From Thioalkalivibrio sp. (GTDB lineage Bacteria > Pseudomonadota > Gammaproteobacteria > Ectothiorhodospirales > Ectothiorhodospiraceae), in NCBI GenBank assembly GCA_007116035.1, contig SKJG01000145.1, positions 1 through 41,051 on the forward strand: a DNA stretch of 41,051 bases. The letters are read 5' to 3'. Below the pieces are notes generated by a model. The model was not told the DNA's origin. It was given only the letters and a program-made list of their open reading frames with translations, and made no database searches. The first letter of the stretch is position 1; every line of letters begins with the position of its first letter. Made by a program: the position numbers and the translations under genes. Below are positions 19,589 to 28,069 of this stretch, one piece after another.

Positions 19589-20386
19589 TCAGCCTTCCAG
19601 CAACGCCACAACCGCCCGAAACATCGCGGCGTCCGTCGGATCGTCGGCTGTCGTGATCGTCCCGTGGAAGCCCAGCTCTCCCGCCAGCTCGGCGACCCGC
19701 GTCGCGCCAACCACCAGCGGCGTCCGCAGCAGGACCTCGCGCCCCCGCGGCTCCAAGATTGCGACGAGGTTGCGCAGGCTCTCGCCACTGGTCACGGTGA
19801 TCGCGTCGATGGCGCCGGCCTTCAGCGGACCCTCGAGCGGTTCCGGGTCCAGATCGGGGATTGCACGCCGGTACGCCTCGGCATAGGTCACATCGGCACC
19901 CCGGTCGCGCAGCGTCTCGGCCAGGTGCTCGCGCCCGCCGTCGCCGCGAAAGATCACGACCTTGCGTCCGCTGAGATCCTGCAGCGCGGGCTCCTGCAGC
20001 AGCGCCTCGCTGTCGAAGCGGGACTCGGGGACGATGTCTGCTGCCCGACCGTGCTCCTGCAACGCCCGGGCCGTCCGCGCGCCGATCGCGGCGACCTGGA
20101 GCCGGGCCGGCCACGGCCCCCGGGCCAGCGCGGCTGGGAGCACCCGCTGCACCGCGTTGGCGCTGACGAACACGGCGAAGTCGAAATCGTCAAGCGCATC
20201 CAGTACGGCCCCGAGTCGCCCCGGATCGTTCGGCCCCTGGATCTCGATCACCGGAAAGCGGGTCACCTTGGCCCCCGCCGCCACCAGTCTCGCGCAGAAG
20301 GGACCGGCCTGCGCCGCGGGTCGGGTCACGACCAGGTGACGCCCTGCCAGGGCTCCCGCCGCGTTCTCCGGGACTTGCGGTTTCAC
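19589..20386 (-). CDS. hemD: Uroporphyrinogen-III synthase
   Basis: HemD closes and inverts ring D of hydroxymethylbilane, made by HemC, to give uroporphyrinogen III for haem, sirohaem and cobalamin. The 265-residue product starts at GTG 20386 (VKPQVPENAAGALAGRHLVVTRPAAQ), four bases after the hemC stop. It shows the family pattern LVVTRP near the start, FDFAVFVSANAVQ in the first domain, and IDAITVTSGESLRNL with VVGATRVAELAGELGF in the second. Sequence conservation in HemD is low, but the position after hemC and these blocks make it clear. A longer in-frame start exists upstream but lies within hemC. Confidence 0.93.
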   Translation of the reverse strand: MKPQVPENAAGALAGRHLVVTRPAAQAGPFCARLVAAGAKVTRFPVIEIQGPNDPGRLGAVLDALDDFDFAVFVSANAVQRVLPAALARGPWPARLQVAAIGARTARALQEHGRAADIVPESRFDSEALLQEPALQDLSGRKVVIFRGDGGREHLAETLRDRGADVTYAEAYRRAIPDLDPEPLEGPLKAGAIDAITVTSGESLRNLVAILEPRGREVLLRTPLVVGATRVAELAGELGFHGTITTADDPTDAAMFRAVVALLEG

Positions 20387-20390
20387 GCGT

Positions 20391-21311
20391 CTACCGGTTC
20401 GCTTGTGCGAGCAGTTCCCCGGCGCCCTGGGCGAGCAGGTCCTCCGCCAGGGCGACCCCGAGTGCCTCGCCTTGGTCCCGGGACCCACGGATCTCGGCCC
20501 GCAGGATGCGGCTGCCATCGACCGCGCCGACCAGCCCGCGCAGGTGCAGTTCGTCGCCGTTCAGCAGTGCGTGCGCCGCCAGCGGCACCTGGCAGCCGCC
20601 CTCGAGCCGTCGGTTGAAGGCGCGCTCGGCACGCACGCGGATGCTGGTGTCCGCGTGACCCAGCCCAGCGATCAGCGTCATCACCTCGGCATCGCCCTCC
20701 CGGCACTCGATCGCGATCGCACCCTGTCCGACGGCAGGCAGGCTGAGCTCGGGTTCCAGCCGGGTGCGAATCCGGCGGTCGAAGCCGAGCCGTTTCAGAC
20801 CGGCGGCGGCGAGCAGGATGGCGTGGTACTCGCCGGCATCCAGTTTTGCCAGGCGGGTGTTCACGTTGCCGCGCAGGTCGGTCACCACGAGGTCCGGCCG
20901 CCGTGCCCGCAGCTGGCACTGCCGGCGCAGACTGGAGGAACCCACACGGGCCCCTTCGGGCAGCTGATCCAGGTGCCCGAAGTCGTTGGAAACGAAGGCG
21001 TCCAGGGGGTCCTCTCTCTCCAGGATCACCGGCAGCACCAGGTTCTCCGGCAGTTCCATCGGCACGTCCTTCACCGAGTGCACCGCGATGTCCGCCCGGT
21101 CCTCCAGCATGGCCACTTCGAGCTCCTTCACGAATAGCCCTTTGCCCCCGATCCGGGCCAGCGGCGCATCGAGGATGCGGTCGCCCTGGGTGGTCATGGT
21201 GACCAGTTCGACCTCGAGCCCCGGGTGCAGCCGCCGCAATTCACTCGCGACGTGCTCGGCCTGCCAGACGGCCAGGGGACTCTTTCGGGTGGCGATACGG
21301 AGACTGTTCAT
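20391..21311 (-). CDS. hemC: Porphobilinogen deaminase (hydroxymethylbilane synthase)
   Basis: HemC joins four porphobilinogen molecules into hydroxymethylbilane. The 306-residue product has the start [18 protein letters not shown], the catalytic Asp at 82 ([11 protein letters not shown]), the arginine-rich substrate region GSSSLRRQ (124-131), and Cys240 in [11 protein letters not shown], which holds the dipyrromethane cofactor. These are all intact. It overlaps nothing; hemD follows four bases later on the same strand, forming a hemC-hemD unit divergent from argH by 174 bp. A TATACT -10-like hexamer (21365-21360, minus strand) could drive it. Confidence 0.96.
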   Translation of the reverse strand: MNSLRIATRKSPLAVWQAEHVASELRRLHPGLEVELVTMTTQGDRILDAPLARIGGKGLFVKELEVAMLEDRADIAVHSVKDVPMELPENLVLPVILEREDPLDAFVSNDFGHLDQLPEGARVGSSSLRRQCQLRARRPDLVVTDLRGNVNTRLAKLDAGEYHAILLAAAGLKRLGFDRRIRTRLEPELSLPAVGQGAIAIECREGDAEVMTLIAGLGHADTSIRVRAERAFNRRLEGGCQVPLAAHALLNGDELHLRGLVGAVDGSRILRAEIRGSRDQGEALGVALAEDLLAQGAGELLAQANR

Positions 21312-21359
21312 GGGTCATCCAGGCTGAGGGCCGTCGCGCGACCGTGGGCTGAACCCTCA

Positions 21360-21365
21360 AGTATA
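21360..21365 (-). promoter_or_regulatory. Possible -10 element for hemC
   Basis: On the minus strand TATACT lies about 50 bp before the hemC ATG. No convincing -35 is seen at 17 bp, so this is only a possible promoter. Confidence 0.3.
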
Positions 21366-21447
21366 GCCGGGCCCGTGGACCATGCGGAAAGCGCGTCGCC
21401 GATGCAGCACAGCCAGACGCGCCGGAGCAAGGCGGCCCAGTACAGGA

Positions 21448-21456
21448 TGGTACAAT
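21448..21456 (+). promoter_or_regulatory. Possible extended -10 promoter for argH
   Basis: TGGTACAAT fits the extended -10 pattern TG-N-TATAAT with one mismatch, 29 bp before the argH start. A -35 match is lacking, which an extended -10 can compensate for. No ArgR box was recognised. Confidence 0.4.
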
Positions 21457-21485
21457 CGGGCGCCGTATCCTCAGCGAGACGCCCG

Positions 21486-22919
21486 ATGCCGCAGGACAAA
21501 GCGCCCGACTCCCCGGTCAATCCCGCCGCCAAGCTCTGGGGCGGGCGGTTCAGCGAGGCGACCGATGCCTTCGTGGAGGCGTTCACCGCCTCGGTGGGCT
21601 TCGACCAACGCCTCTATGCGCAGGACATCACGGGTTCCATCGCCCACGCGCGGATGCTCGCGGCGGTGCAGGTCCTGACCGAGAACGAGGCCGATGCGAT
21701 CGTCCGCGGCCTGGAGGCGATCCGGGCCGAAATCGAGTCCGGCGAATTCGCCTGGAGCGTGGCGCGCGAAGACGTGCACATGAACATTGAGGCGCGGTTG
21801 ATCGAGAAGATTGGCGAGACCGGGAAGAAACTGCACACCGGTCGCTCGCGCAACGATCAGGTCGCGACCGACATCCGTCTCTGGCTGCGCGAAGCGATTG
21901 ACGCGCTGGTGGTCGAACTGCGCCGGTACCAGCGCGGCCTGCTCGACCTGGCCGAGCGTGAGCACGCGACGGTGATGCCCGGTTTCACCCATCTGCAGAC
22001 GGCCCAGCCGGTGACCTTCGGCCATCACATGATGGCCTGGTACGAGATGCTCGAGCGCGACGCCGAGCGCCTGGCCGACTGCCGGCGCCGGGTCAACCGG
22101 TTGCCCCTGGGCGCCGCGGCGCTGGCGGGCACCAGCTACCCGCTGGATCGCGAGCTCACCGCGCGGCTGCTCGGCTTCGACGGCGTCTGCCGCAACTCGC
22201 TGGACGCGGTCAGCGATCGCGACTTTGCGATCGAGTTCGCCGCTAGCGCCTCGCTGATCATGATGCACCTGTCGCGCCAGGCCGAGGAGCTGATCCTCTG
22301 GGCCAGCGCCCAGTTCGCCTTCATCGACCTGCCGGACCGCTACTGCACCGGCTCGTCGATCATGCCGCAGAAGAAGAACCCGGACGTCCCGGAACTGGTG
22401 CGCGGCAAGACCGGGCGCGTCTACGGCCACCTGATCGGTCTGCTGACCCTGATGAAGGGCCAGCCGCTCGCCTACAACAAGGACAACCAGGAAGACAAGG
22501 AGCCGCTGTTCGATACCGTCGACACCCTGGCCGGCAGCCTGCGCGCCTTCGCCGACATGGTGCCGAACCTGCGCGTGCGCGCGGAGAACATGCTCGAGGC
22601 CACGCGGCGCGGCTTTGCCACCGCGACCGACCTGGCCGATTACCTGGTCGGCAAGGGCCTCCCGTTCCGGGATGCGCACGAGGTGGTCGGACTCGCGGTG
22701 CGGCTGGCGTCCGCACGCGGCTGCGACCTCGCCGACCTGGCGCTGGAGGAACTGCAGGGATTCGATGCGCGCATCGAGGACGACGTCTACGACCTGCTGA
22801 CCCCCGAGGGCTCGGCGGACGCGCGCGACCTGCTCGGCGGCACCGCACCGGCTCAGGTCCTGGCCCGCATCGCCGAGGCCCGCGAACATCTCGCCCACGT
22901 GGCCGGGCCCGGGCGCTAA
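21486..22919 (+). CDS. argH: Argininosuccinate lyase
   Basis: ArgH splits argininosuccinate to arginine and fumarate, the last step of arginine synthesis. The 477-residue product (start [25 protein letters not shown]) has the superfamily regions TGRSRNDQV (118-126), the HLQTAQP segment with His169, and the signature [12 protein letters not shown] (289-300) with catalytic Ser291. The frame is open further upstream, but ATG 21486 places LWGGRF at the usual distance from the start. It is monocistronic as far as seen: divergent from hemC, and convergent with the gene at 23036 across a repeat-bearing gap. Confidence 0.96.
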   Translation: MPQDKAPDSPVNPAAKLWGGRFSEATDAFVEAFTASVGFDQRLYAQDITGSIAHARMLAAVQVLTENEADAIVRGLEAIRAEIESGEFAWSVAREDVHMNIEARLIEKIGETGKKLHTGRSRNDQVATDIRLWLREAIDALVVELRRYQRGLLDLAEREHATVMPGFTHLQTAQPVTFGHHMMAWYEMLERDAERLADCRRRVNRLPLGAAALAGTSYPLDRELTARLLGFDGVCRNSLDAVSDRDFAIEFAASASLIMMHLSRQAEELILWASAQFAFIDLPDRYCTGSSIMPQKKNPDVPELVRGKTGRVYGHLIGLLTLMKGQPLAYNKDNQEDKEPLFDTVDTLAGSLRAFADMVPNLRVRAENMLEATRRGFATATDLADYLVGKGLPFRDAHEVVGLAVRLASARGCDLADLALEELQGFDARIEDDVYDLLTPEGSADARDLLGGTAPAQVLARIAEAREHLAHVAGPGR

Positions 22920-22968
22920 CTGTCGCCGCAGGCGACCACCCCTGACAATGAACCACCACAAACCGTAG

Positions 22969-23022
22969 GTCGGGTTCGCCCGACGGGCGTAACCCCGACG
23001 GGCCTTGCTCGCGATTGCGAGC
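22969..23022. repeat. GTCGGGTTA repeat copy 3 plus GCTCGC hairpin
   Basis: GTCGGGTT (22969-22976) pairs with AACCCCGAC (22991-22999), the same family as 5804 and 5885. It is followed at once by the perfect stem GCTCGC-GATT-GCGAGC (23007-23022). Both lie between convergent argH and the minus-strand gene at 23036 and may end transcripts, although no T-run is present. Confidence 0.5.
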
Positions 23023-23035
23023 CCGCTAGGGGAGT

Positions 23036-23527
23036 TTATTCCAGGTAGGACTCGATCACCTGCCACGTCACGTTGCCGTGGGCGATGTCATATTCGAGTA
23101 GCATCTGGCCCCGGATGTGGCCGTCCTCGAAGGCGGCCAGTACCCAGCGGTCGTTGAGGACGTGGATGCCCTCGGGGACAAAATACATCTGACCTCCAAG
23201 CACCGGTTCGTGGGGGATCAGGTCGGGCTGCGCAACCAGATCACGCCGCAGCTGCAGTTCCGGGCGAGCGATCCCGCGCCGCTGCATGGCCTGGATCTGT
23301 GCGTTGGTCAGGCCGACATCAGCCGGCCGGGGCACCTCGTCGCGGGTGTACCGCGCGAGCTGCATCTGTGCGTCCAGCAGGGCTCGGTTCGCATCGGTCA
23401 CGTCCTGTTCCAGGCCGATCCCGCGGGCGACATAGATCGCCAGCACGACGACGAAGAAGAGCATGAAGCCCAGCCAGACCAGGCGCTCAGTGAATTGGAG
23501 CCCCTGGGCGTTGGTTTCATCGGACAT
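23036..23527 (-). CDS. Single-pass membrane protein of unknown function
   Basis: The product has 163 residues. A single membrane helix at about 16-34 (LVWLGFMLFFVVVLAIYVA) is preceded by a short polar N-terminus, so the rest probably faces the periplasm. That part starts with a helix rich in Gln and Asp (EQDVTDANRALLDAQMQLARY) and ends with a compact region containing MYFVPEGIHVLNDRWVLAAFEDGHIRGQMLLEYDI. I do not recognise the family. It follows the lipoprotein gene by 18 bp on the same strand, so the two are probably cotranscribed, downstream of the secretion genes. Its role in secretion is only suggested by position. Confidence 0.7.
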   Translation of the reverse strand: MSDETNAQGLQFTERLVWLGFMLFFVVVLAIYVARGIGLEQDVTDANRALLDAQMQLARYTRDEVPRPADVGLTNAQIQAMQRRGIARPELQLRRDLVAQPDLIPHEPVLGGQMYFVPEGIHVLNDRWVLAAFEDGHIRGQMLLEYDIAHGNVTWQVIESYLE

Positions 23528-23545
23528 CGATGTCTCTCCGGACCG

Positions 23546-24178
23546 TCACTGCGCAGCGAGGGTCATCAGCAGGCGCGCAGCGTCGGCGGCGGCCTGGGTG
23601 CGTGGATAATGCTGCAGCACGTACTCGGCCCGTGCCTGCGCCAGGCTCCGGTCGCCCCGGTTGTGGGCCTGTTCGGCGAGCGTCATTTCGGCGTCGGCAA
23701 TCCCCTCGCGCAGGCGGACCATGCGTGGTGCGAGGTCTTCGGCGTATTCGGACATCGGCCGTTCGCGCAGATAGGTCGCCACCTCGCGCCCGAGGGCACG
23801 GCCCTCGCGAATGCGTGCTTCCGGATTCGCGCGCCCCGCCCTGACCCACTCGCCGAACCCGGCCAGCGCATGCAGGTAGGCCGCGTAGTCCGTATCCGGA
23901 TGGTTGGGGCGTTCCGCCAGGAAGGCTGCAGCGGCCTGGCGGGCGCGGACGAAGTCACCGCTCTGCAGGCAAACCTGCCCGACCTGCAGCCTCCGGTCCG
24001 CCCCCGCCGCCACGCCCATGTCCATCCGGCTGAAGGCGGCGCGGCAGTCCCCGGCCTGCAGCGCGCCGGCGAGTTCGTCCGTTGGCGCCGGCGCCCGGGG
24101 ATCGTCCGGAACGGTCGCGCAGCCCGCTAGCCAGAGCAGCGGCAACAGGAGCAGGAGGCGGTAGAGCAGTGCAGGCAT
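23546..24178 (-). CDS. Outer-membrane-type lipoprotein with helical repeats
   Basis: The product has 210 residues. The N-terminus MPALLYRLLLLLPLLWLAGC is a lipoprotein signal with lipobox LAGC, so Cys20 should be lipidated; residue 21 is Ala, not Asp, which favours export to the outer membrane. The mature part is helical and resembles tetratricopeptide repeats (VCLQSGDFVRARQAAAAFLAERPNHP; LAEQAHNRGDRSLAQARAEYVLQHYP). The family is not identified. It lies 58 bp after gspN on the same strand. T2SS pilotins are also small lipoproteins, but this one is longer and I see no pilotin signature, so that role is speculative. Confidence 0.75.
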   Translation of the reverse strand: MPALLYRLLLLLPLLWLAGCATVPDDPRAPAPTDELAGALQAGDCRAAFSRMDMGVAAGADRRLQVGQVCLQSGDFVRARQAAAAFLAERPNHPDTDYAAYLHALAGFGEWVRAGRANPEARIREGRALGREVATYLRERPMSEYAEDLAPRMVRLREGIADAEMTLAEQAHNRGDRSLAQARAEYVLQHYPRTQAAADAARLLMTLAAQ

Positions 24179-24211
24179 GGGCGTGTTTCAGTCCGAGGGG
24201 ATAACCCCGGC

Positions 24212-24217
24212 ATCATA
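24212..24217 (-). promoter_or_regulatory. Possible -10 element before the lipoprotein gene
   Basis: Minus-strand TATGAT matches the -10 consensus at five of six bases, 33 bp before the lipoprotein start. CTGAAT at 17 bp upstream is a poor -35. It may give the two downstream genes separate expression from the gsp operon. Confidence 0.3.
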
Positions 24218-24236
24218 GCGCGGATCGAACCAGCAT

Positions 24237-25199
24237 TCAGCCGCTGGCCGCGATCGGGAAGCGTGACCCAGCCGGGGCGCAAGGAACCGTAATCGGGTGC
24301 AGGGCTGGACAAGCTCTCCACGGTGCTGCAACGGGTCCGGCATGTGCGACGGCGCGAAGGCCCGCCCATCCGTGGCCCGTCGACGGAGGATCTGAACGCC
24401 GTCCAGGACGCGAAAGAACGGTATCGCCGTATCGGCCCTGGAGCTGCAAGCGGTAGCTGCCGTCCGGCTGCGGGCGGGCGATCGCATCCAGGGCCCCGGT
24501 CAGCGCGCGCTCAACCCCGGGCCCGGCGCGGAGTTCGAGGTCCACGCGATAGTCGCCGGCGGGGTGCCAGGAGGCGGTCCCGGTGGCCGCGAGCCCCGAC
24601 TCCGGCCCGGATTCGATCCACACGCCGAGCGCGCCCTCACGGGCCTCCAGCTCGGCACGGTATTGGCCCAGCGGCATGGTGCGGGGCAGGCCGGCCGCGG
24701 CCTCGGCCCAGTGCAGGGTGCCTTCGGCATCCTGGAAGCCCGCGTCGGCACTCCAGCGGATGCGCCCGATGTCGAGCGCGACCCTCCCGTCCAGCAGCAC
24801 CGGCAGGTCGAGCCAGGCCTGGAGCCGGCCGGCGTGCAGTTCGCCGCGCACGGCGCGGGCCGCGGCATCGCCACGTCCGAGTCGCAGGTGGCCCTGCAGC
24901 CGGTCCGGACCCGCCTGCCAGTCCAGCGCCAGCCCCAGCCGGCCGCGCAGCAGCGATCCGGGCTGCCAGCGCCATGCGACCGCACCGACATCCTGGCCGT
25001 TCACCCGCACCGGACCCGCCCGGCCGCGCCACACCGGACCCGACAGCGTGCCTGGATCGAGGGCAAATGGCAGATCCAGTCCCGGCTCGGCCAGCCGCCA
25101 GGCGAGGCTGGCCGGAAACAGCAGCACCAGCGCGACCAGGTACGCGGCGAGCACCAGCGCGCCGGCCCCGGCGATCTGCTTCGCGTGCGGGCGCATCAT
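24237..25199 (-). CDS. gspN: Type II secretion system protein N
   Basis: GspN is an accessory inner-membrane protein of the T2SS. The 320-residue product begins with a membrane helix (about residues 10-32, AGALVLAAYLVALVLLFPASL) followed by a periplasmic region with the typical GxVWxGRAGPVRVNGQDVGAVAWRW segment. The recognisable domain ends near residue 258 (YRLQLQGRY). The last 62 residues are rich in Pro, Arg, Ala and Cys and do not look like GspN; a lost stop or a small indel may have extended the frame. The start ATG at 25199 overlaps the gspM stop by ATGA. Family GspN proteins are usually nearer 250 residues. Confidence 0.85.
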   Translation of the reverse strand: MMRPHAKQIAGAGALVLAAYLVALVLLFPASLAWRLAEPGLDLPFALDPGTLSGPVWRGRAGPVRVNGQDVGAVAWRWQPGSLLRGRLGLALDWQAGPDRLQGHLRLGRGDAAARAVRGELHAGRLQAWLDLPVLLDGRVALDIGRIRWSADAGFQDAEGTLHWAEAAAGLPRTMPLGQYRAELEAREGALGVWIESGPESGLAATGTASWHPAGDYRVDLELRAGPGVERALTGALDAIARPQPDGSYRLQLQGRYGDTVLSRPGRRSDPPSTGHGWAGLRAVAHAGPVAAPWRACPALHPITVPCAPAGSRFPIAASG

Positions 25200-25690
25200 G
25201 AACGGCCGTTCGCGGATTCGATGCGCAGCTGGGCGTTGACCCGTCCCGGTTCGTTGCCCCGGTCGATGCTCAGGCTGACGACCCGCAGGCCGTGGCGGCT
25301 CTCCAGGGTGGCCAACCAGCCGACGAGCGCGGTGTAGGGTGCGCCTTCCAGTTCGGCCTCCACCGCCGATTCCAGCGGGCGCACGCGGCGCAGGGCCGAA
25401 CCCAGGCCGGCGGATCGGGCCGAGACGTCGACCACCCCCAGCGGTGAGCCAGTCGTCCGCGCGGCAGGCGTCGCCCCGGCGGCTCGGGCCTGGGCGCGCA
25501 CCGCGGGCTCCTGTGCTTGCATCCATGCCTGCTCATTCACCAGTGTCTGCAGTTGGCTGTTGAGCGCGCTGCGGCGTTCCAGGCCCGGTTCGACCACGAA
25601 GAGAAAAGCGATCACCAACAGCAGTGCCAGCCCGGCCAGCATCACGATCCGACGCTCGCGCGTGGCCAGGCCATCCCACCAGACCATCAC
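25196..25690 (-). CDS. gspM: Type II secretion system protein M
   Basis: GspM is a bitopic inner-membrane protein that joins GspL and the GspE ATPase in the assembly platform. The 164-residue product has a short cytoplasmic N-terminus (MMVWWDGLATRERRIVM), one membrane helix (about 16-34, LAGLALLLVIAFLFVVEP), a coiled helical region, then a ferredoxin-like periplasmic fold ending LRVVSLSIDRGNEPGRVNAQLRIE. Length and layout fit the family. It overlaps gspL and gspN by ATGA on both sides. Confidence 0.93.
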   Translation of the reverse strand: MMVWWDGLATRERRIVMLAGLALLLVIAFLFVVEPGLERRSALNSQLQTLVNEQAWMQAQEPAVRAQARAAGATPAARTTGSPLGVVDVSARSAGLGSALRRVRPLESAVEAELEGAPYTALVGWLATLESRHGLRVVSLSIDRGNEPGRVNAQLRIESANGRS

Positions 25691-26904
25691 GACCCACCCC
25701 CTTCGATTTGCAGCCGCGCGCGCACGCCCTGTTCATCGGACTCGGCCGAGAGGATCCGAACCGTGGCATCGGTACCCTCGCGCAGGCGGCTGCGCAGGCT
25801 GTCCAGGGCCGAGATGCTGTCCAGATCCAGCTCCAGTTCCAGGCGGCTGCCATCGCCACGCAACTGGCGCAATTCCACCCCGGCCTGGGCCAGGACCGGC
25901 GCTGCGCGGCCGAGCCGGTCTGCAATCGGGCCGGCGCCGGCAGCGGTGTCGGTGCCGGCGTCCAGGACCTGTCGAAACTGTCCGACCGGATCGATCATCC
26001 GGGTGTTGGGCAGCGTGGCCTCGAACAGGTCGGCGATGGCGAGATCGACGCGCGCGACCTCCCGTTCCAGCTGCCGGACTTCCAGCCACAGCGAGCCGGT
26101 CCACAGCAGGACCAGCGCCGCCGCGATCGCTGCGGGGACGCGCCAGCGGGACCACGCCTCCGCGCCGGAGCCGGCGGGGGTATAGGAGCCGGTCAGCAGG
26201 TTCAGTCCCGGGCGGCGCCCCAACGCAGGCGCGATCAGGGTCAGCAGGTCGCCATCCCAGCCCGGCGCCCTGACCTCGGTGCCGTCGCCGATGTCCGTGA
26301 CCGCCAGCTCGGGCGGCCCGTGCCAGGCGATCGCCATCTCCTCGCCCTGCTGCGTCTTCCACTGCTGCAGCCACCAGGGCAGGACCTCGTCGGCCAGCGC
26401 CAGCGGTTCGCCCCCGGGAACGCTCACCAGGCAGCGGTCGCCGGCCCAGTAGAGCTCGAGCCGGTCTGGCGGCGCCTCGGGCAGCAGTGCCGTGTCGGGG
26501 ATCAGGACCTGGGCGTCGATCCCGGCCTCGCGCAGCCACTCGAGCCAGGCGTCCATGTCCCGACGGGCGGCCACCGCCGCCTGCAGTCGTCCGTCGGGCA
26601 GCCGCGGCCCCGGAACGATGTGCATCGCCTCCAGGTCCTCACTCAGGCGCTCCTCCAGCGCGTAGGGCAGCGCCTGCCGCTGAGCCGATCGGGAGCGTGC
26701 GGGGATGGCCACGTGGTACAGCAGCACGCGTTCACCCGGAACCAGCGCCAGGACCCGGTCGCCGCGCTGGATCGCCGCGGGGATCTCGGCCAGCGGGGCC
26801 GATCCACGTTCGAGGACGCTGCCGTTGCCGATCCGTGCCCAGGAGAGGCTGCCCTCGGGGAAGGCCGCCTCGGGCTCCGGCAGGGTCAGCACAAACCAGT
26901 TCAT
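25687..26904 (-). CDS. gspL: Type II secretion system protein L
   Basis: GspL anchors the cytoplasmic ATPase GspE to the inner membrane and contacts GspM. I start at ATG 26904 (MNWFVLTLPEPEAAFPEGSLSWARI), preceded by GGAGG; the frame extends nine codons upstream without support. The 405-residue product has an actin-like cytoplasmic domain (about 1-245), with ALPYALEERLSEDLEAMHIV as the family-specific segment, a membrane helix (about 261-280, VPAAIAAALVLLWTGSLWL), and a periplasmic ferredoxin-like domain. It is separated from gspK by a 364-bp non-coding gap. Confidence 0.93.
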   Translation of the reverse strand: MNWFVLTLPEPEAAFPEGSLSWARIGNGSVLERGSAPLAEIPAAIQRGDRVLALVPGERVLLYHVAIPARSRSAQRQALPYALEERLSEDLEAMHIVPGPRLPDGRLQAAVAARRDMDAWLEWLREAGIDAQVLIPDTALLPEAPPDRLELYWAGDRCLVSVPGGEPLALADEVLPWWLQQWKTQQGEEMAIAWHGPPELAVTDIGDGTEVRAPGWDGDLLTLIAPALGRRPGLNLLTGSYTPAGSGAEAWSRWRVPAAIAAALVLLWTGSLWLEVRQLEREVARVDLAIADLFEATLPNTRMIDPVGQFRQVLDAGTDTAAGAGPIADRLGRAAPVLAQAGVELRQLRGDGSRLELELDLDSISALDSLRSRLREGTDATVRILSAESDEQGVRARLQIEGGGS

Positions 26905-27268
26905 CGGGGACCCGCCTCCGACCCCGTGCATGCCACGACCTGATGATCACGAAAGCTCCGCAACCCGTTCTGTCGTGCACCACGCACCGTCCACATGGGC
27001 CGCCCCTCGTAGGAGGCGAGCCCCCTCGCCGATCCGGAGCCGGAAAACCCATCGGCCAGGGGCTGGCCTCCTACAGCCGGACCCCATGAAACAACAGGAA
27101 TCTGACCGTCCGCGGAGCTTGCATGATCATCACCTCCCACGAAATCCGGGAGGCCCGCCAGGCTGCGCGCCGACAACCGCCCAACCCGATGCCGTCGAAG
27201 GATCGACCCGGGCCTGCCGAAGGATCTGTGCAGCGTTCCCCTGAGGGCTTGGCGCGTTGTCACCGAAT
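26905..27268. other. Non-coding gap splitting the gsp operon
   Basis: This 364-bp region between gspK and gspL carries copy 2 of the ~130-bp dispersed element (26939-27071). From 27072 to 27268 I see no supported gene; a 48-codon plus-strand frame (from about 27123) has no convincing ribosome site. All other junctions in this operon are overlaps or short, so the gap is probably an insertion. Confidence 0.55.
26939..27071 (+). repeat. Dispersed ~130-bp element, copy 2
   Basis: On the plus strand this runs CCTGATGATCACGAAAGC ... GTCGTGCACCACG ... AGGAGGCGAGCCCCCTCGCCGAT ... AACCCATCGGCCAGGGGCTGGCCTCC. It matches copy 1 (7627-7755, minus strand) block by block. The distal part is a strong imperfect inverted repeat: the arms at about 27010-27033 and 27051-27073 agree at roughly 20 of 23 positions. 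Confidence 0.7.
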
Positions 27269-28069
27269 CTAGTTCTCGCAGGAAGTGAACTCGCGTACCA
27301 CAGTACGCCCGTTGGGCGCATCGAGTACGGCGCAATGAAAGAAGTCGCGCTGCGGCAGGCGGGCAACCAGCGACAGCCGGAAGTAGCGCAGGCCTTCGGT
27401 CTGCTCGCCTTCCTGCACGCCAGCCGCGTCACGCACGACGTCCGGAGCGCGCTCCATGTCGATCAGGTTATCCGTTCCCGGCCGTGCGGTCACGTAGGGC
27501 GCGATCGCGTCCCACATTTCCGGTGTCATGCCCTGCACGCGATTCAGCTCGGACGCCAGCAGAAAGGGCCGGTTGCCGCTGCGTTCCGGCGGCGTGCGTA
27601 GCCGGTAGACCGGGTCGTCGGTCTCCGGGTCCATCCAGTCGCGGATGGCTGCCGCGAGCTGCTCGCCCTGCCAGGCGGCGATGTTCGCCTCGGACCCGGC
27701 GCGGGCCACCAGGTCCGCAAAGGCGGCGACCGGCGCGTCTTCGACGCGGGCCAGGCTGTTCAGGTTGAACCGGCAGTGCAGGTTCTCCAGGCTCGCGATC
27801 AGGTCGATGCCGTCGATCACCAGTGGCACCGGCGGGGACACGCAGGTGTCCCAGGGCAGCTCGTTCAGGTTCGGCCACTGCTCCAGCAGGCGCAGGGCCA
27901 TGACCTCGGCGCCGAGCAACAGGCTGCGCGCGAGATCCTGCTCGAAGACCAGTCCGGAGCGCTGGATCTGGGTGTGGTCGCGCACACTCATCCCGATCGC
28001 CGCGGTGACCGCGATCGCGACCACCAGCAGGGCGGTGATCAGCGCGACGCCTCGCTGCCGCCGTCTCAT
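27269..28069 (-). CDS. gspK: Type II secretion system minor pseudopilin K
   Basis: GspK is the tip protein of the T2SS pseudopilus, forming a complex with GspI and GspJ. The 266-residue product has a prepilin-like N-terminus MRRRQRGVALITALLVVAIA: cleavage after Gly7 and a hydrophobic helix. The usual Glu at position 5 of the mature protein is absent, which is normal for GspK. The family segment WMDPETDDPVYRLRTPPERSGNRPFLLASELNRV (D-x-x-x in the calcium region) is present. At 266 residues it is shorter than the common 300-330. It overlaps gspJ by ATGA and is last before the gap. Confidence 0.93.
   Translation of the reverse strand: MRRRQRGVALITALLVVAIAVTAAIGMSVRDHTQIQRSGLVFEQDLARSLLLGAEVMALRLLEQWPNLNELPWDTCVSPPVPLVIDGIDLIASLENLHCRFNLNSLARVEDAPVAAFADLVARAGSEANIAAWQGEQLAAAIRDWMDPETDDPVYRLRTPPERSGNRPFLLASELNRVQGMTPEMWDAIAPYVTARPGTDNLIDMERAPDVVRDAAGVQEGEQTEGLRYFRLSLVARLPQRDFFHCAVLDAPNGRTVVREFTSCEN

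Noticed and set aside
27123-27271. Small frame starting MIITSHEIREARQAARRQ in the gsp gap
   Set aside because: No clear ribosome site; it ends inside the antisense gspK stop region and is not recognised.
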